Part shown: in pieces, positions 24,346 through 33,456 of the stretch
How positions within the stretch are numbered: position 1 is the stretch's first letter
Layout of the letters: the number at the start of each line of letters is the position of its first letter
From: Flavobacterium salmonis
GTDB taxonomy: Bacteria; Bacteroidota; Bacteroidia; Flavobacteriales; Flavobacteriaceae
DNA: 64,000 bases
Reading direction: 5' to 3'
Assembly (NCBI RefSeq): GCF_903819435.1
Contig: NZ_CAIJDP010000090.1
Location: 124,001-188,000, forward strand
Position numbers and translations under genes: made by a program
Notes under the pieces: model-generated
What the model was told of the DNA's origin: nothing
The model's database searches: none
Seen by the model: only the letters and a program-made list of their open reading frames with translations

Positions 24346-25509
24346 CTATTCGTTAACCTGAAACTTCGTTCTCTTACTTCCTTCGTACATTTCGTATTTT
24401 ACCAAGCGCGCCTCAAGGCTTGCGTTAAAAAGTTTAATTTTTCGGGAAGGTTTTAATCCTACGAACTTTAAAGCTTCCAGATTTGCGGTAATAAACCAGG
24501 CATTAGTCCCCGGATAACTTTTCTTTAAAGTATCACCTATATTTTTGTAAAATTCTTCCATGTGAATATCCAGACGCTCATCGTAAGGAGGATTGAATAC
24601 AAGATGAAGTTTTCCTTCTACGGCTTTTTCAGTATCAAAAAAGTTGTCCTCAGAAATCGTTACATAATCTTCAAGATTTGCATTTCCGATGTTGTCTTTG
24701 GCTTTGCTCACTGCGCTTGGCGCCTTATCAAAACCTTTAATTGTATAGTGAAATTCTCTTGTTTTTTTCATCAGACTATCGACGATTTTATCAAACAAAT
24801 CATTGTCCCAGTCTTTCCATTTTTCAAAAGCAAACTCTTTTCGGTTGATATTTGCCGGAACGTTACAGGCAATCATAGCAGCCTCTGCCAAAAATGTTCC
24901 CGAACCGCACATAGGATCCAAAAAGTGACTTTGCCCATCCCAGCCTGACAACAAAAGAATTCCTGCTGCCAAAACTTCGTTAATAGGAGCAATATTCGTA
25001 GCGGTTCTGTATCCACGCTGATGCAGGGAGTTTCCTGAAGTATCCAAAGCTACTGAAACCTGATCTTTGTCAATATGAACATTGACTCTTAAATCCGGAA
25101 AAACTTTATCAATACTGGGGCGTTGCCCTGTTCTTTCCCTAAACTGATCTACAATGGCATCTTTACACTTTTGAGAAACAAACTCAGAATGGTTAAAATA
25201 AGTGGAATGAACCGTAGCATCAATTACAAAAGTCTGATTGGCATTCAGCAATTTCGACCAGTTTATACCCGAAATTCCTTTGTACAATGCCTGCTCATTG
25301 TTTGCCCTGAACGAGTAAATTGGTTTTAAAACTTTAAGGGCTGTTCTAAGTGACAAATTGGCTTTGTACATAAACCCTTTATCGCCCTTAAAACTTACCA
25401 TTCTTACCCCTTTTTCAACTTCCTGGGCACCAAGATCCCGCAATTCTTTTTCTAATATTTCTTCGAAACCAAAAAAACATTTGGCTATCATTCTAAAATT
25501 TTCTTCCAT
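24346..25509 (-). CDS. rlmL: THUMP-domain rRNA guanine-N2 methyltransferase (RlmL-type)
   Basis: 387 aa. N-terminal ferredoxin-like/THUMP RNA-binding region (1-155) with IAKCFFGFEEILEKEL at the start. C-terminal SAM domain with FLDPMCGSGTFLAEAAMIACN and the FNPPYDERL catalytic NPPY motif (about 305). These mark the m2G methyltransferases acting on 23S rRNA G2445. The length equals only the RlmL half of the gamma-proteobacterial RlmKL fusion, the normal state in Bacteroidota. Monocistronic, divergent from the methyltransferase at 25641. Confidence 0.85.
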   Translation of the reverse strand: MEENFRMIAKCFFGFEEILEKELRDLGAQEVEKGVRMVSFKGDKGFMYKANLSLRTALKVLKPIYSFRANNEQALYKGISGINWSKLLNANQTFVIDATVHSTYFNHSEFVSQKCKDAIVDQFRERTGQRPSIDKVFPDLRVNVHIDKDQVSVALDTSGNSLHQRGYRTATNIAPINEVLAAGILLLSGWDGQSHFLDPMCGSGTFLAEAAMIACNVPANINRKEFAFEKWKDWDNDLFDKIVDSLMKKTREFHYTIKGFDKAPSAVSKAKDNIGNANLEDYVTISEDNFFDTEKAVEGKLHLVFNPPYDERLDIHMEEFYKNIGDTLKKSYPGTNAWFITANLEALKFVGLKPSRKIKLFNASLEARLVKYEMYEGSKRTKFQVNE

Positions 25510-25640
25510 CTTTATTTTTGTTTAAAAAAAACTCCGATCGCATACGCATATCTGATTATTCAGGTATCGTCACGAAATAGTTATTTTTCGGTAAAAATAC
25601 ACTAAATTTGCCGGACTTTGAATTAATTGAAATAGAATAA

Positions 25641-26405
25641 ATGTCTGAAGCACCTAACTCATCAACACCTAATCAGGAGCGTAACACCGAAAATTGGTTT
25701 ACATCATGGTTTGATACTCCGTATTATCATATTTTGTATAAAGATAGAAATTACAGAGAAGCTCAGATTTTTATGGACAACCTTACACATTACCTAAACT
25801 TGCCTGAAAAAGCAAAAGTATTGGATTTAGCCTGTGGAAAAGGACGTCATTCTATCTATTTAAATCAGCTGGGTTATACTGTCTTAGGAGCAGATTTATC
25901 TGAAAACAGTATTGCAGAAGCCAGCAAAAACAGTAACGAAACCCTGCACTTTAAGGTACACGATATGCGTGAGCCCTTTGAAGACAAATTCGATGCTATT
26001 TTCAATCTGTTTACCAGCTTTGGTTATTTCGAAAGTGATGATGATAACTTAACCACTTTAAAAGCTATCAAAGAAAGTTTATCCGAATATGGTTTTGCCG
26101 TAATTGATTTTATGAACGTAAATCAGGTTATTGAAACTTTGGTTCCGGAAGAAGTAAAAACAGTAGACGGAATTGATTTCAATATCAAAAGATATGTAGA
26201 AGACGGACATATTTTTAAGGAAATTGATTTTGAAGATCAGGGAAGAAAATTTCATTTTACAGAAAAAGTAAAGGCACTAACATTGAAAGATTTTCAGGAT
26301 TTAATGGATGAAGCCGGTATTTATCTCTTAGATATTTTTGGCGATTATAAGCTCAAAAAATTCCACAAAACCGAAAGCGAACGATTAATCATGATTTTTA
26401 AATAG
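25641..26405 (+). CDS. Class I SAM-dependent methyltransferase
   Basis: 254 aa. AKVLDLACGKGRHSIYL (about 57-73) is motif I, GADLSENSI motif II and AIFNLFTSFGYF motif IV-like. The C-terminus has an unusual inserted beta region (150-220). A -7 box TAAATTTG lies at 25603-25610, 30 bp upstream. Substrate unknown; small-molecule methylation is more likely than RNA because there is no RNA-binding domain. Divergent from the rlmL-type gene. Confidence 0.85.
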   Translation: MSEAPNSSTPNQERNTENWFTSWFDTPYYHILYKDRNYREAQIFMDNLTHYLNLPEKAKVLDLACGKGRHSIYLNQLGYTVLGADLSENSIAEASKNSNETLHFKVHDMREPFEDKFDAIFNLFTSFGYFESDDDNLTTLKAIKESLSEYGFAVIDFMNVNQVIETLVPEEVKTVDGIDFNIKRYVEDGHIFKEIDFEDQGRKFHFTEKVKALTLKDFQDLMDEAGIYLLDIFGDYKLKKFHKTESERLIMIFK

Positions 26406-26495
26406 GTTTAACCGGTTAACCGTTAATTTGTTTTATCATTAAACAGCTTAACAACAACTGATTAAACAATTAAACAAAAAACGATTAAACAAAAA

Positions 26496-27164
26496 ATGAA
26501 TTATCTATTACCCTTATTCTCTGTACTTCTGGGCTATATTGTGGCTTTATTTTTAAAACCAAAAAACAAGACCAATCTTAAATTATTGCTCGCTTTTAGT
26601 GGTTCTTTTTTATTGTCTCTAACCGTAATGCATCTTTTACCTGAGGTTTATGAATCACATAATCATAATATCGGTTTATTTATCATGGTCGGAATTTTAT
26701 TCCAGATCATTCTCGAATTTTTCTCCAAAGGCGCAGAACACGGACACGTGCACGGGCATGCAAAAATGTCTCAGATTCCGTGGCTGCTTTTCATCAGCCT
26801 TTGTATCCATGCCTTTTTAGAAGGTTTTCCGGTAAGCCATCATCATGGTTTGGCTATCGGAATTGCGATTCACCATTTGCCAATTGCCGTAATTTTAACG
26901 ACATTTTTCATAAATGCCGACCTCAACAAAAAAGCCATTTTCGCTTTCATGCTGACTTTTGCAGCCATGACTCCGCTTGGAACTGTAGCTTCTGATTTTT
27001 TACCTATATTAAACGAGTATTACACCGAAATAACCGCAATTGTAATCGGAATATTATTCCACATTTCATCAACTATTATTTTCGAAAGCAGCGAAGGACA
27101 CAAATTTAATATTGCCAAAGTTTCGATGATTGTTTTAGGAATTTTATTGGCATTCTTTCTCTAA
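26496..27164 (+). CDS. ZIP-family divalent metal transporter
   Basis: 222 aa with about seven to eight membrane segments. The cytoplasmic loop is His-rich (HGHVHGHAK, about 88-96). The transport site sits in HAFLEGFPVSHHHGLAIGIAIHHLP (about 108-132), the HxxxEG and HH.. metal-binding motifs of ZIP segments IV and V. HLLPEVYESH lies in segment II. Probably Zn2+ import, though ZIP proteins also carry Fe, Mn or Cd. The 90-bp spacer upstream holds repeated TTAAAC words. No Zur-like site was recognised. Confidence 0.9.
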   Translation: MNYLLPLFSVLLGYIVALFLKPKNKTNLKLLLAFSGSFLLSLTVMHLLPEVYESHNHNIGLFIMVGILFQIILEFFSKGAEHGHVHGHAKMSQIPWLLFISLCIHAFLEGFPVSHHHGLAIGIAIHHLPIAVILTTFFINADLNKKAIFAFMLTFAAMTPLGTVASDFLPILNEYYTEITAIVIGILFHISSTIIFESSEGHKFNIAKVSMIVLGILLAFFL

Positions 27165-27235
27165 TCTGGACGTGACCAAAGGAATTTTAAATTTCACATT
27201 TCGATTAAAATTATCAAATGCCTGATTATCTAATT

Positions 27236-29623
27236 CTAATTCCCCGTTCTTTTCTTCTCCTCTTCATTTCCAGAATTACGTTCCTTTACATTTATCTTAT
27301 TGTTTCCAAAATTGTAAACTACAGATAAACGAACATATCTGTTGCTTTCATTTTGACTATAAACTTGTCTTACACCATTTACATTCGAAACATCATCTTT
27401 TAAATAAGACGTATTGAAAATATCATTTATCAAAAAAGAAACCTGCAGTGCTCTGTTTAATAAATACTGCTTAAGACCAATATTTAAACTTGCTGTATAT
27501 CCTGTTTCGTATAAACCGCTTTTGTATGGTGTTATATAATTGAAATCTAATTGCAATTTAGTCGTTTTGCCTAATGAAAAGGTATTATTTGTTGAAAAAT
27601 CAATCTGAAGGCTGTTTACCGGTGTTGCATTGATATCTTTTATAAACTTAATATCTGAGCCTAAAAAATACACTGAATTTTCACTCTGCCACCAATCCGC
27701 AAAGCTGGCTGAATAGATTTCCCCAACCCCATAAGTAATGCCTTTAAAATAATTTTCTCTCGATACAACTTGCGTCAATGTTTCCGGATTTGCAGTAAAT
27801 ATTACGCCATACCCATCTGTAATAGAATTAAAAAAAACACTGGTTTTCAATATTTTTTTATACGAATGCGCAAATTCAAAATTATCACTAAAAGAAGGCT
27901 TCAAAAATGGATTCCCCTCAGAATAACTATTACTGCTGATATAAACACGAAACGGATTTAAAAGCGAAAAACCCGGTCTTCTGATCCTCCTTCCATAATT
28001 CAGACTAAAACTATTGTCTTCATTCCTCGCATATGAAGCATAAAAAGTTGGAAACAGTTTAAAATAATTGTTTACAATTTCCTGATTTAACGTTTTTGAA
28101 AAACCATTTGTCTGTGTATTCTCTAATCGTAAACCTAATTGAAAATTCCATTTTTTATTAATTTTTTTGTCACCGCTGATATAAACTGCCTGATTATTTT
28201 CAGTATATTTAAATTGATTGGATTGGTTGGTATCTAATTCCGGGGTTCCTGTAATTGTATTAAAAAAAACAACATCACTATTACTGGTGGTAAAACTCAC
28301 TTTCGCTCCATACGATAAGTTCAGCAATTGAAGCGGATGTTCTATATCTGCTTTGAAACTCACATTATCAATATTTTGATTCGAAATATTTCGTCCTGAC
28401 TGATTTACATCAACAAAGGTTCCGTCAGATGCATAATTATTCGCTGTAAAATCCCTATCAAATTTTGAATTATAATTAAAATAATCTACATCAAATGATA
28501 ATTTTCGATTTAGAGAATCTAATTTTGTAATTAAATGCAGATTATAAGTCTTATTACCGGATTTCCTGTCTAAAGGGCTCTTATTGATTATATAACTCTC
28601 TAATTCATTTTGAGTATTATATTTATCAATCCTAATATCCGAGTCAAAATCCGGATTGCTTTTATCCTTTAAAAGTTGGAAGCCAATTGTTGTATTTTCT
28701 GAAAAATCATAGTCAAAAGCTATTTTTCCGGAAAGGTTATCTTCATTTAATTTTGTCATTACATCCATTTTTGTAGTTCCTTCTGTAAAATACATATCCA
28801 GGTTTTCATTAATATATTTATAACCCGTTTTCCCATTGACACTAGCCGAAAATCTAAATTTATTTTTATTGTAAAAGAAATTATCCCTCAGCGAAAAAAT
28901 TCCGTATTTACTTTGATCATAGGAAGCTGTAGTTGTATTTTTCCAAGAATTACGAGCGCCTTTTTTCATCACAATATTAATCAGTCCGCCGTTTCCTTCC
29001 GCTTCATACTTAGACGAAGGATTACTAATAATTTCGATGTTCTTAATATCACTCGCAGAAATAGATTTCAGTAAATTATTCAATTCCTCGCCAGTTAATT
29101 CAATCATTCTTCCGTCTATCATGACCCGGGAAGTTCCTTTTCCTAATATATTGATAGCATTATTTTGTACCACAACGCCCGGTGCTGTATTTATTGCGCT
29201 CAAGGCATCGCCTCCAACTGTGTTTGTATTATTCTCAGGATTGTAAACCAGGCGGTCTATCTTTTGTTCAATCGTATTTTTTCTGGACTGAATCATAACT
29301 TCTCCCAATTTTGTTGCATTTTCTATTAATATAATCATTCCCAGATCAGTATCTTTTTCAATAATAATTTCATTTTTGTAATCTGTAAATCCTAAAAGAC
29401 TGACTTCTATTTTATAAGAGCCTTTTTTAAGATCAATTTCAAAAGTACCGTCTTGCAAACTTGTTGTTCCGGCAATTATTTTTCCTTCTGAAGTGGTTAC
29501 TGAAATATCTGCCCATTCCAGCGAAGTTGTTTCACTGGTTATTTTACCTCTTAATTTTACTGTTGATTGTGCTAAACAAAATAATGGCAATACTAAAAAG
29601 ATAAGGAGGTTTGCTTTTTTCAT
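27236..29623 (-). CDS. TonB-dependent outer-membrane receptor, outer membrane beta-barrel family
   Basis: 795 aa from the ATG at 29623; the frame extends to 29650, but KKANLLIFLVLPLFCLAQ is the signal peptide. A carboxypeptidase-regulatory-like domain (about 22-100: VKLRGKITSETTS, LQDGTFEIDL) is followed by a plug (GGDALSAINTAPGVVVQ, GTSRVMIDGRMIELTGEELNN) and a beta-barrel ending VVYNFGNN. The C-terminal extension KVKERNSGNEEEKKRTGN is charged. Imports an unknown ligand using TonB energy; no SusD partner is adjacent. It is downstream of the membrane-bound AraC gene, separated by a terminator. Confidence 0.88.
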   Translation of the reverse strand: MKKANLLIFLVLPLFCLAQSTVKLRGKITSETTSLEWADISVTTSEGKIIAGTTSLQDGTFEIDLKKGSYKIEVSLLGFTDYKNEIIIEKDTDLGMIILIENATKLGEVMIQSRKNTIEQKIDRLVYNPENNTNTVGGDALSAINTAPGVVVQNNAINILGKGTSRVMIDGRMIELTGEELNNLLKSISASDIKNIEIISNPSSKYEAEGNGGLINIVMKKGARNSWKNTTTASYDQSKYGIFSLRDNFFYNKNKFRFSASVNGKTGYKYINENLDMYFTEGTTKMDVMTKLNEDNLSGKIAFDYDFSENTTIGFQLLKDKSNPDFDSDIRIDKYNTQNELESYIINKSPLDRKSGNKTYNLHLITKLDSLNRKLSFDVDYFNYNSKFDRDFTANNYASDGTFVDVNQSGRNISNQNIDNVSFKADIEHPLQLLNLSYGAKVSFTTSNSDVVFFNTITGTPELDTNQSNQFKYTENNQAVYISGDKKINKKWNFQLGLRLENTQTNGFSKTLNQEIVNNYFKLFPTFYASYARNEDNSFSLNYGRRIRRPGFSLLNPFRVYISSNSYSEGNPFLKPSFSDNFEFAHSYKKILKTSVFFNSITDGYGVIFTANPETLTQVVSRENYFKGITYGVGEIYSASFADWWQSENSVYFLGSDIKFIKDINATPVNSLQIDFSTNNTFSLGKTTKLQLDFNYITPYKSGLYETGYTASLNIGLKQYLLNRALQVSFLINDIFNTSYLKDDVSNVNGVRQVYSQNESNRYVRLSVVYNFGNNKINVKERNSGNEEEKKRTGN

Positions 29624-29702
29624 GATTTCTAATTTTTCGACTTGTTTCAATTAATATGAAGCAAAGTTGCCTTAGAAATTTTCCAGATTCGACCGACAAA
29701 AA

Positions 29703-29743
29703 AAAGTCGAACCAATTTCTGCCTAAGAAATCAGTTCGACTTT
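29703..29743 (-). terminator. Terminator of the AraC-family gene
   Basis: 10-bp stem (AAAGTCGAAC, 29703-29712, with GTTCGACTTT, 29734-29743) and 21-nt loop. On the minus strand it is followed by a T-run. It separates the regulator from the TonB receptor. Confidence 0.65.
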
Positions 29744-29779
29744 ATTAATGCGCAAGTACGACTTTTTACAAAAGCCTAA

Positions 29780-30928
29780 TTATAAAGCGTTTCTGTAAGC
29801 TGTAGGCGTTTGATTAGTATATTTTTTAAAGGAAGTATTAAATGACGATTTTGAGTTAAAACCTACTTCATACAGAATTTCTAAAACGGTCAAATCTCTT
29901 TTTAAAGGATCTTTTAAAATATGCATTGCTTTTTGAATGCGATATTCGTTTACAAAATCAAAAAAGTGCTGATTCATATGATGGTTAATTAAAACGGATA
30001 AATCCCGAACCGGAATATTAATTTGGTTCGAAAGTTCCTGAATGGTAAGCGACGGATCCAGAAATGGTTCTTTTTCTTTCATATAGTCTTTTAATGTAGC
30101 AATTTGAGTTACAATCCCCTCGTTTTGATTGGATTTTATTTCTGTAATATTTTCGTTTTGCTCAGGAAGAATGTCTCTTGCCAATTGCAATTTAGAATCG
30201 ATCCCGCGAAAAAGTTCCGGATAATTCAAGGCTTTTAATACAAACCAGCATGTTACTGTTAAAACCAGAAATTGTAAAATGGTATTGGACCAAATCCATA
30301 GAAAATCTAAATCAGCATATCTCACGATATTTTTAATTATAGACAGATAATATAAAACAAAGAGGGCGCTTGTTATTTGAAACAACCATTTAAAAATAGA
30401 CGTTCGGGGATTTGCATAATTTTCCTGATATATTTCCTTATACTTTTTTAGCACCACAAATATTCCTATACTATATGCTATCGTTTGTATTCCCAAAAGA
30501 AGAAACAAAATGTACATCTCAGGCGATTGATCACGTTGATCATAAAACAATTGCTTTTCTATTGTATTTAAAAGGTAGAGTCTTAATACAAATACAATAT
30601 TTGTAATTATGAATGGAATTAAATGTAGTAAATGCTTCGCTTTTAAACGAAAATCTGCAAAACAAACTGATAGTACGTACAAATAAAAAGCAGGCAGTAT
30701 CAAAGTACAAACGGACCATCTGAAAAATTCTAAATTAAAATGGCTTTTTATAAATTCTTCATCAATGAAAATACCACTGTTATCAATGGCAAAAAATATT
30801 AAATAGAAAGCAAATAATCTGTTTGCTAATTTATTTTTTGTTTTTACAGTAAGTAAAAAAAATGCCAGCAATAATGAAACAAAAACTGAGATTTTGGCCA
30901 TGCCGGTTAAAAAACTTATTATATCCAT
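29780..30928 (-). CDS. AraC-family regulator with an N-terminal seven-segment membrane domain
   Basis: 382 aa from the ATG at 30928. A frame extends to 31000 but lies upstream of a TATATTTG -7 box (30955-30948), so the shorter start is right. Residues 1-245 contain about seven membrane segments, then a linker. Residues 285-382 form the AraC helix-turn-helix pair (LTIQELSNQINIPVRDLSVLINHHM; LTVLEILYEVGFNSKSSFNTSFKKYT-x-TPTAYR). This 7TM-AraC form is common in Flavobacteria and may sense a membrane or periplasmic signal. It probably controls the adjacent receptor gene (inference from gene order). Confidence 0.88.
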   Translation of the reverse strand: MDIISFLTGMAKISVFVSLLLAFFLLTVKTKNKLANRLFAFYLIFFAIDNSGIFIDEEFIKSHFNLEFFRWSVCTLILPAFYLYVLSVCFADFRLKAKHLLHLIPFIITNIVFVLRLYLLNTIEKQLFYDQRDQSPEMYILFLLLGIQTIAYSIGIFVVLKKYKEIYQENYANPRTSIFKWLFQITSALFVLYYLSIIKNIVRYADLDFLWIWSNTILQFLVLTVTCWFVLKALNYPELFRGIDSKLQLARDILPEQNENITEIKSNQNEGIVTQIATLKDYMKEKEPFLDPSLTIQELSNQINIPVRDLSVLINHHMNQHFFDFVNEYRIQKAMHILKDPLKRDLTVLEILYEVGFNSKSSFNTSFKKYTNQTPTAYRNAL

Positions 30929-31106
30929 TCTTGTCTTAATTATATAACAAATATAAGATTTTAGTTCTTTTAGAGAGTCGTCTAAAATTGCTTTCGTCAA
31001 AAAGAAAATATAAAAAAAAGATTTAAAATCTTTATAAGTTTGACTTGTACTTTTCGCTCATTTGCTTAAAAAAGTTTAATTTTGGAGAATAACTATTTCG
31101 ACAAAA

Positions 31107-31919
31107 ATGACGTTTACAAAAACAACCGAACAATCTTCAAAATACGAACATTTAGAGAAAATGTCAGTTCAGGAACTGCTGACTAATATTAATAACGAAG
31201 ACAAAACCGTACCTTATGCTGTCGAAAAAGCATTACCCCAAATCGAAGCTTTAGTTGCGCAGACTGTTGCAAATTTAAAATTGGGGGGACGTATTTTTTA
31301 CATCGGGGCCGGAACATCCGGACGTTTGGGAGTTGTAGATGCCTCTGAGTGTCCGCCCACTTTTGGAGTTCCTTTTGATTTGGTAAACGGGATCATTGCG
31401 GGGGGTGACACAGCTATTCGTCGTGCCGTAGAAAATGCCGAAGACAATTCAACACAAGCCTGGATTGACCTGCAGGCACATAATATCAATCAAAACGATA
31501 TCGTGATTGGAATTGCGGCTTCGGGAACAACTCCGTATGTTATTGGCGGATTGGAAATCTGTAATCAAAATAATATTGCTACAGGCTGTATTACCTGTAA
31601 TGCGGGAAGCCCTTTAGCTTTAACAGCAAAATTCCCTATTGAAGTTGTTGTAGGACCGGAATTTGTAACCGGAAGTTCAAGAATGAAAGCAGGAACTGCA
31701 CAGAAACTGGTCCTGAATATGATTTCGACTGCTTCGATGATTCAGCTTGGAAAAGTAAAAGGGAACAAAATGGTCGATATGCAGCTGAGCAACATCAAAC
31801 TGGTGGACCGTGGTGTAAAAATGATTATGGGAGAAATTCCGGTTTCGTATGAAGAAGCAAGTAATTTATTGAAAAAATATGGCAGCGTGAGAAATGCTGT
31901 TGACAATTATACAAAGTAA
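31107..31919 (+). CDS. murQ: N-acetylmuramic acid 6-phosphate etherase
   Basis: 270 aa. Cleaves the lactyl ether of MurNAc-6-phosphate to GlcNAc-6-phosphate and D-lactate during recycling of cell-wall sugars. SIS-fold with IGAGTSGRLGVVDASECPPTFG (about 67-88), including the Glu of the ECPPTFG motif, and GSSRMKAGTAQKLVLN (about 190-205). Slightly shorter than the E. coli enzyme, as in other Bacteroidota. A -7 box TAATTTTG is at 31077-31084. Monocistronic; no PTS or MurNAc kinase is nearby. Confidence 0.93.
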   Translation: MTFTKTTEQSSKYEHLEKMSVQELLTNINNEDKTVPYAVEKALPQIEALVAQTVANLKLGGRIFYIGAGTSGRLGVVDASECPPTFGVPFDLVNGIIAGGDTAIRRAVENAEDNSTQAWIDLQAHNINQNDIVIGIAASGTTPYVIGGLEICNQNNIATGCITCNAGSPLALTAKFPIEVVVGPEFVTGSSRMKAGTAQKLVLNMISTASMIQLGKVKGNKMVDMQLSNIKLVDRGVKMIMGEIPVSYEEASNLLKKYGSVRNAVDNYTK

Positions 31920-31967
31920 AAAGGATTTTTGTGAGATGTAAGATGACTTTTTATAAACATAAAGTTT

Positions 31968-32067
31968 GTCATTTCGACGTGAGGAGAAATTAAATAAGAA
32001 GCTCCGCAATGTATCTCTCCAATCTTTATCGATTTACAAGTGTGATTTCTCCTCACGTCGAAATGAC
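31968..32067. repeat. REP-like pair, 23-bp inverted arms
   Basis: GTCATTTCGACGTGAGGAGAAAT (31968-31990, core GTCATTTCGACG) and its perfect complement at 32045-32067 flank 54 bp. The GTCATTTCGAC word is what I recall as a high-copy extragenic palindrome in flavobacterial genomes. Not a terminator (no T-run next to an arm). Confidence 0.8.
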
Positions 32068-32117
32068 AAGATTGGGATAAAAACCTTAAACTTTTCAAAA
32101 CTTGAAACAAAAAACAA

Positions 32118-32339
32118 ATGGCAACAAATAAACAATTATTAGGAAAAGGAATTAAATATTTATCAGGTTCGTTGCCTTTATTATTTATTGGGCCTTCATT
32201 GATTTATAACGCTTTTATGAATCAGCATACCGCCTGGCACTATCTGGTTTTAGGAATTGGTATTGTGGCCTGTCTGAGTGCTATGTTTCTAATTTTTTAC
32301 GGATTGAAAATTATTATGAAAGGTTTGTTTAATGACTAA
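32118..32339 (+). CDS. Small two-pass membrane protein (DUF6095-like)
   Basis: 73 aa with two membrane segments (about 14-32 and 42-66). The short form, with GKGIKYLSGSLPLLFIGPSLI at the start and GLKIIMKGLF at the end, matches a Flavobacteria-wide small protein that I recall as DUF6095. It is 27 bp upstream of the antitoxin gene, but a separate promoter (32324-32351) may lie in its 3' end. Function unknown. Confidence 0.65.
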   Translation: MATNKQLLGKGIKYLSGSLPLLFIGPSLIYNAFMNQHTAWHYLVLGIGIVACLSAMFLIFYGLKIIMKGLFND

Positions 32340-32351
32340 TTCGTATCTTTA
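32324..32351 (+). promoter_or_regulatory. Weak candidate promoter for the toxin-antitoxin operon
   Basis: TTTG (32324-32327), 16 bp, TATCTTTA (32344-32351). Spacing is short and the -7 lacks the final G, so this is tentative. Confidence 0.25.
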
Positions 32352-32366
32352 CTAAAACTATTTATC

Positions 32367-32597
32367 ATGGATTTACAAGCAGAAATAAATTGGATTCATC
32401 AGGAAATTGACAAAGTTAAAGACCCTTCTTTTGTCGAAAAATTAAAACATCTTTTACAATCGGTAAATAATACTACTGTTGATTCAGATGCGGCTTACAA
32501 TTTAGACATTGAAAATGCCTTAGAAAACATTAAAAAAGGTAATTTCTATACTGAAGACCAGGCAAATGAAATTGCAAAAAAATGGGGAAGAAAATAG
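32367..32597 (+). CDS. Putative antitoxin of a RelE/ParE pair
   Basis: 76 aa, acidic, largely helical; no DNA-binding motif stands out. The C-terminal part (NIKKGNFYTEDQANEIAKKWGRK) resembles the toxin-wrapping tail of short RelB/StbD-type antitoxins. Its stop overlaps the toxin start by 16 bp, the usual arrangement for coupled translation with antitoxin first. Assignment rests mainly on the downstream toxin. Confidence 0.65.
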   Translation: MDLQAEINWIHQEIDKVKDPSFVEKLKHLLQSVNNTTVDSDAAYNLDIENALENIKKGNFYTEDQANEIAKKWGRK

Positions 32598-32896
32598 TTT
32601 GGTCAATCAATGCTTTAAATCAATTAGAAGACATTCATTTTTATATTTTCTTTGAAAGCAAATCACTCACAATTGCTGATAACGCAATTAACACTATTTT
32701 TGGAAGTACCGAAATATTAAAAACTAGTCCGACAATCTATAAAGCCGACAAACAAAAAGCAAATAATGACGGTAGTTTCAGAGTCTATTCTGTTTATGAT
32801 TATGGGATCTCATATCAAATAACAGAAGAAATTATCTATATTCTTAGAGTGCGACACAACGCTCAAAAACCACAAAAACATTCATGGAAAGCCTAA
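32582..32896 (+). CDS. RelE/ParE-family toxin
   Basis: 104 aa, basic. IVWSINALNQLEDIHFYI at the start is the typical RelE/ParE helix (x-W-x3-A-x2-L-xx-I). FRVYSVYDYGISYQITEEIIYILRVRHNAQKP at the end is the conserved beta-sheet with the (R)VRH terminus. ParE toxins poison DNA gyrase; RelE toxins cleave mRNA at the ribosome. The ParE-like N-terminus and lack of a clear RelE catalytic basic cluster make ParE more likely. Overlaps the antitoxin (16 bp) and the pentapeptide gene (13 bp). Confidence 0.75.
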   Translation: MGKKIVWSINALNQLEDIHFYIFFESKSLTIADNAINTIFGSTEILKTSPTIYKADKQKANNDGSFRVYSVYDYGISYQITEEIIYILRVRHNAQKPQKHSWKA

Positions 32897-33456
32897 TCCA
32901 CATTCAGAAAACATTTGAAAAAGTCATTTACATTGACAAAAGAATAAATAACCGTGAATTTGAGGATTGCGTTTTTAAAAACTGTGATTTTTCCAACAGT
33001 AATTTTGCTTACAATACCTTTTTGGACTGCGAGTTTATCGACTGTAATTTGTCGATGACAAACCTTGCAGGAACGAGTTTAAAGAATGTGACTTTTAAAA
33101 ACTGTAAGCTCTTAGGAATTGCTTTTAACGAATGTGACGACTTTTTATTTCAGGTTTATTTTGAAGAAACTGCTTTAGATTACGCTATTTTTTCGAATAA
33201 GAAAATGGCCAAAACCAAGTTTATCAATTGTTCTGTAAGGGAAGTTACTTTTATAGGAACCAATTTAAACAGTTCGGTTTTTGATAATTGTGATCTGGAT
33301 GGTGCTATTTTTAATGAAACCCAACTGGCTGCAGTTGATTTTAGAACAGCTTACAATTATAAAATCGATCCCGAATTTAACCCGATGAAAAAAGCACAGT
33401 TTTCTACTCAGGGAATCGTGGGACTTTTAGATAAATACGACATTAAAATTGTATAA
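32884..33456 (+). CDS. Pentapeptide-repeat protein
   Basis: 190 aa. Quadrilateral beta-helix of A(D/N)LxX-type repeats: FEDCVFKNCDFSNSNF, FLDCEFIDCNLSMTNL, FKNCKLLGIAF, FINCSVREVTF, FDNCDLDGAIF. The repeats run from about 22 to 155 with central Phe/Leu every five residues; many carry Cys. Size and fold resemble the Qnr/McbG/MfpA proteins, which mimic DNA and protect gyrase, but many pentapeptide proteins have other or unknown roles. Its start overlaps the toxin by 13 bp and its stop overlaps the DinB-like start by 1 bp (TAATG), so four genes form a tight chain. Confidence 0.85.
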   Translation: MESLIHIQKTFEKVIYIDKRINNREFEDCVFKNCDFSNSNFAYNTFLDCEFIDCNLSMTNLAGTSLKNVTFKNCKLLGIAFNECDDFLFQVYFEETALDYAIFSNKKMAKTKFINCSVREVTFIGTNLNSSVFDNCDLDGAIFNETQLAAVDFRTAYNYKIDPEFNPMKKAQFSTQGIVGLLDKYDIKIV

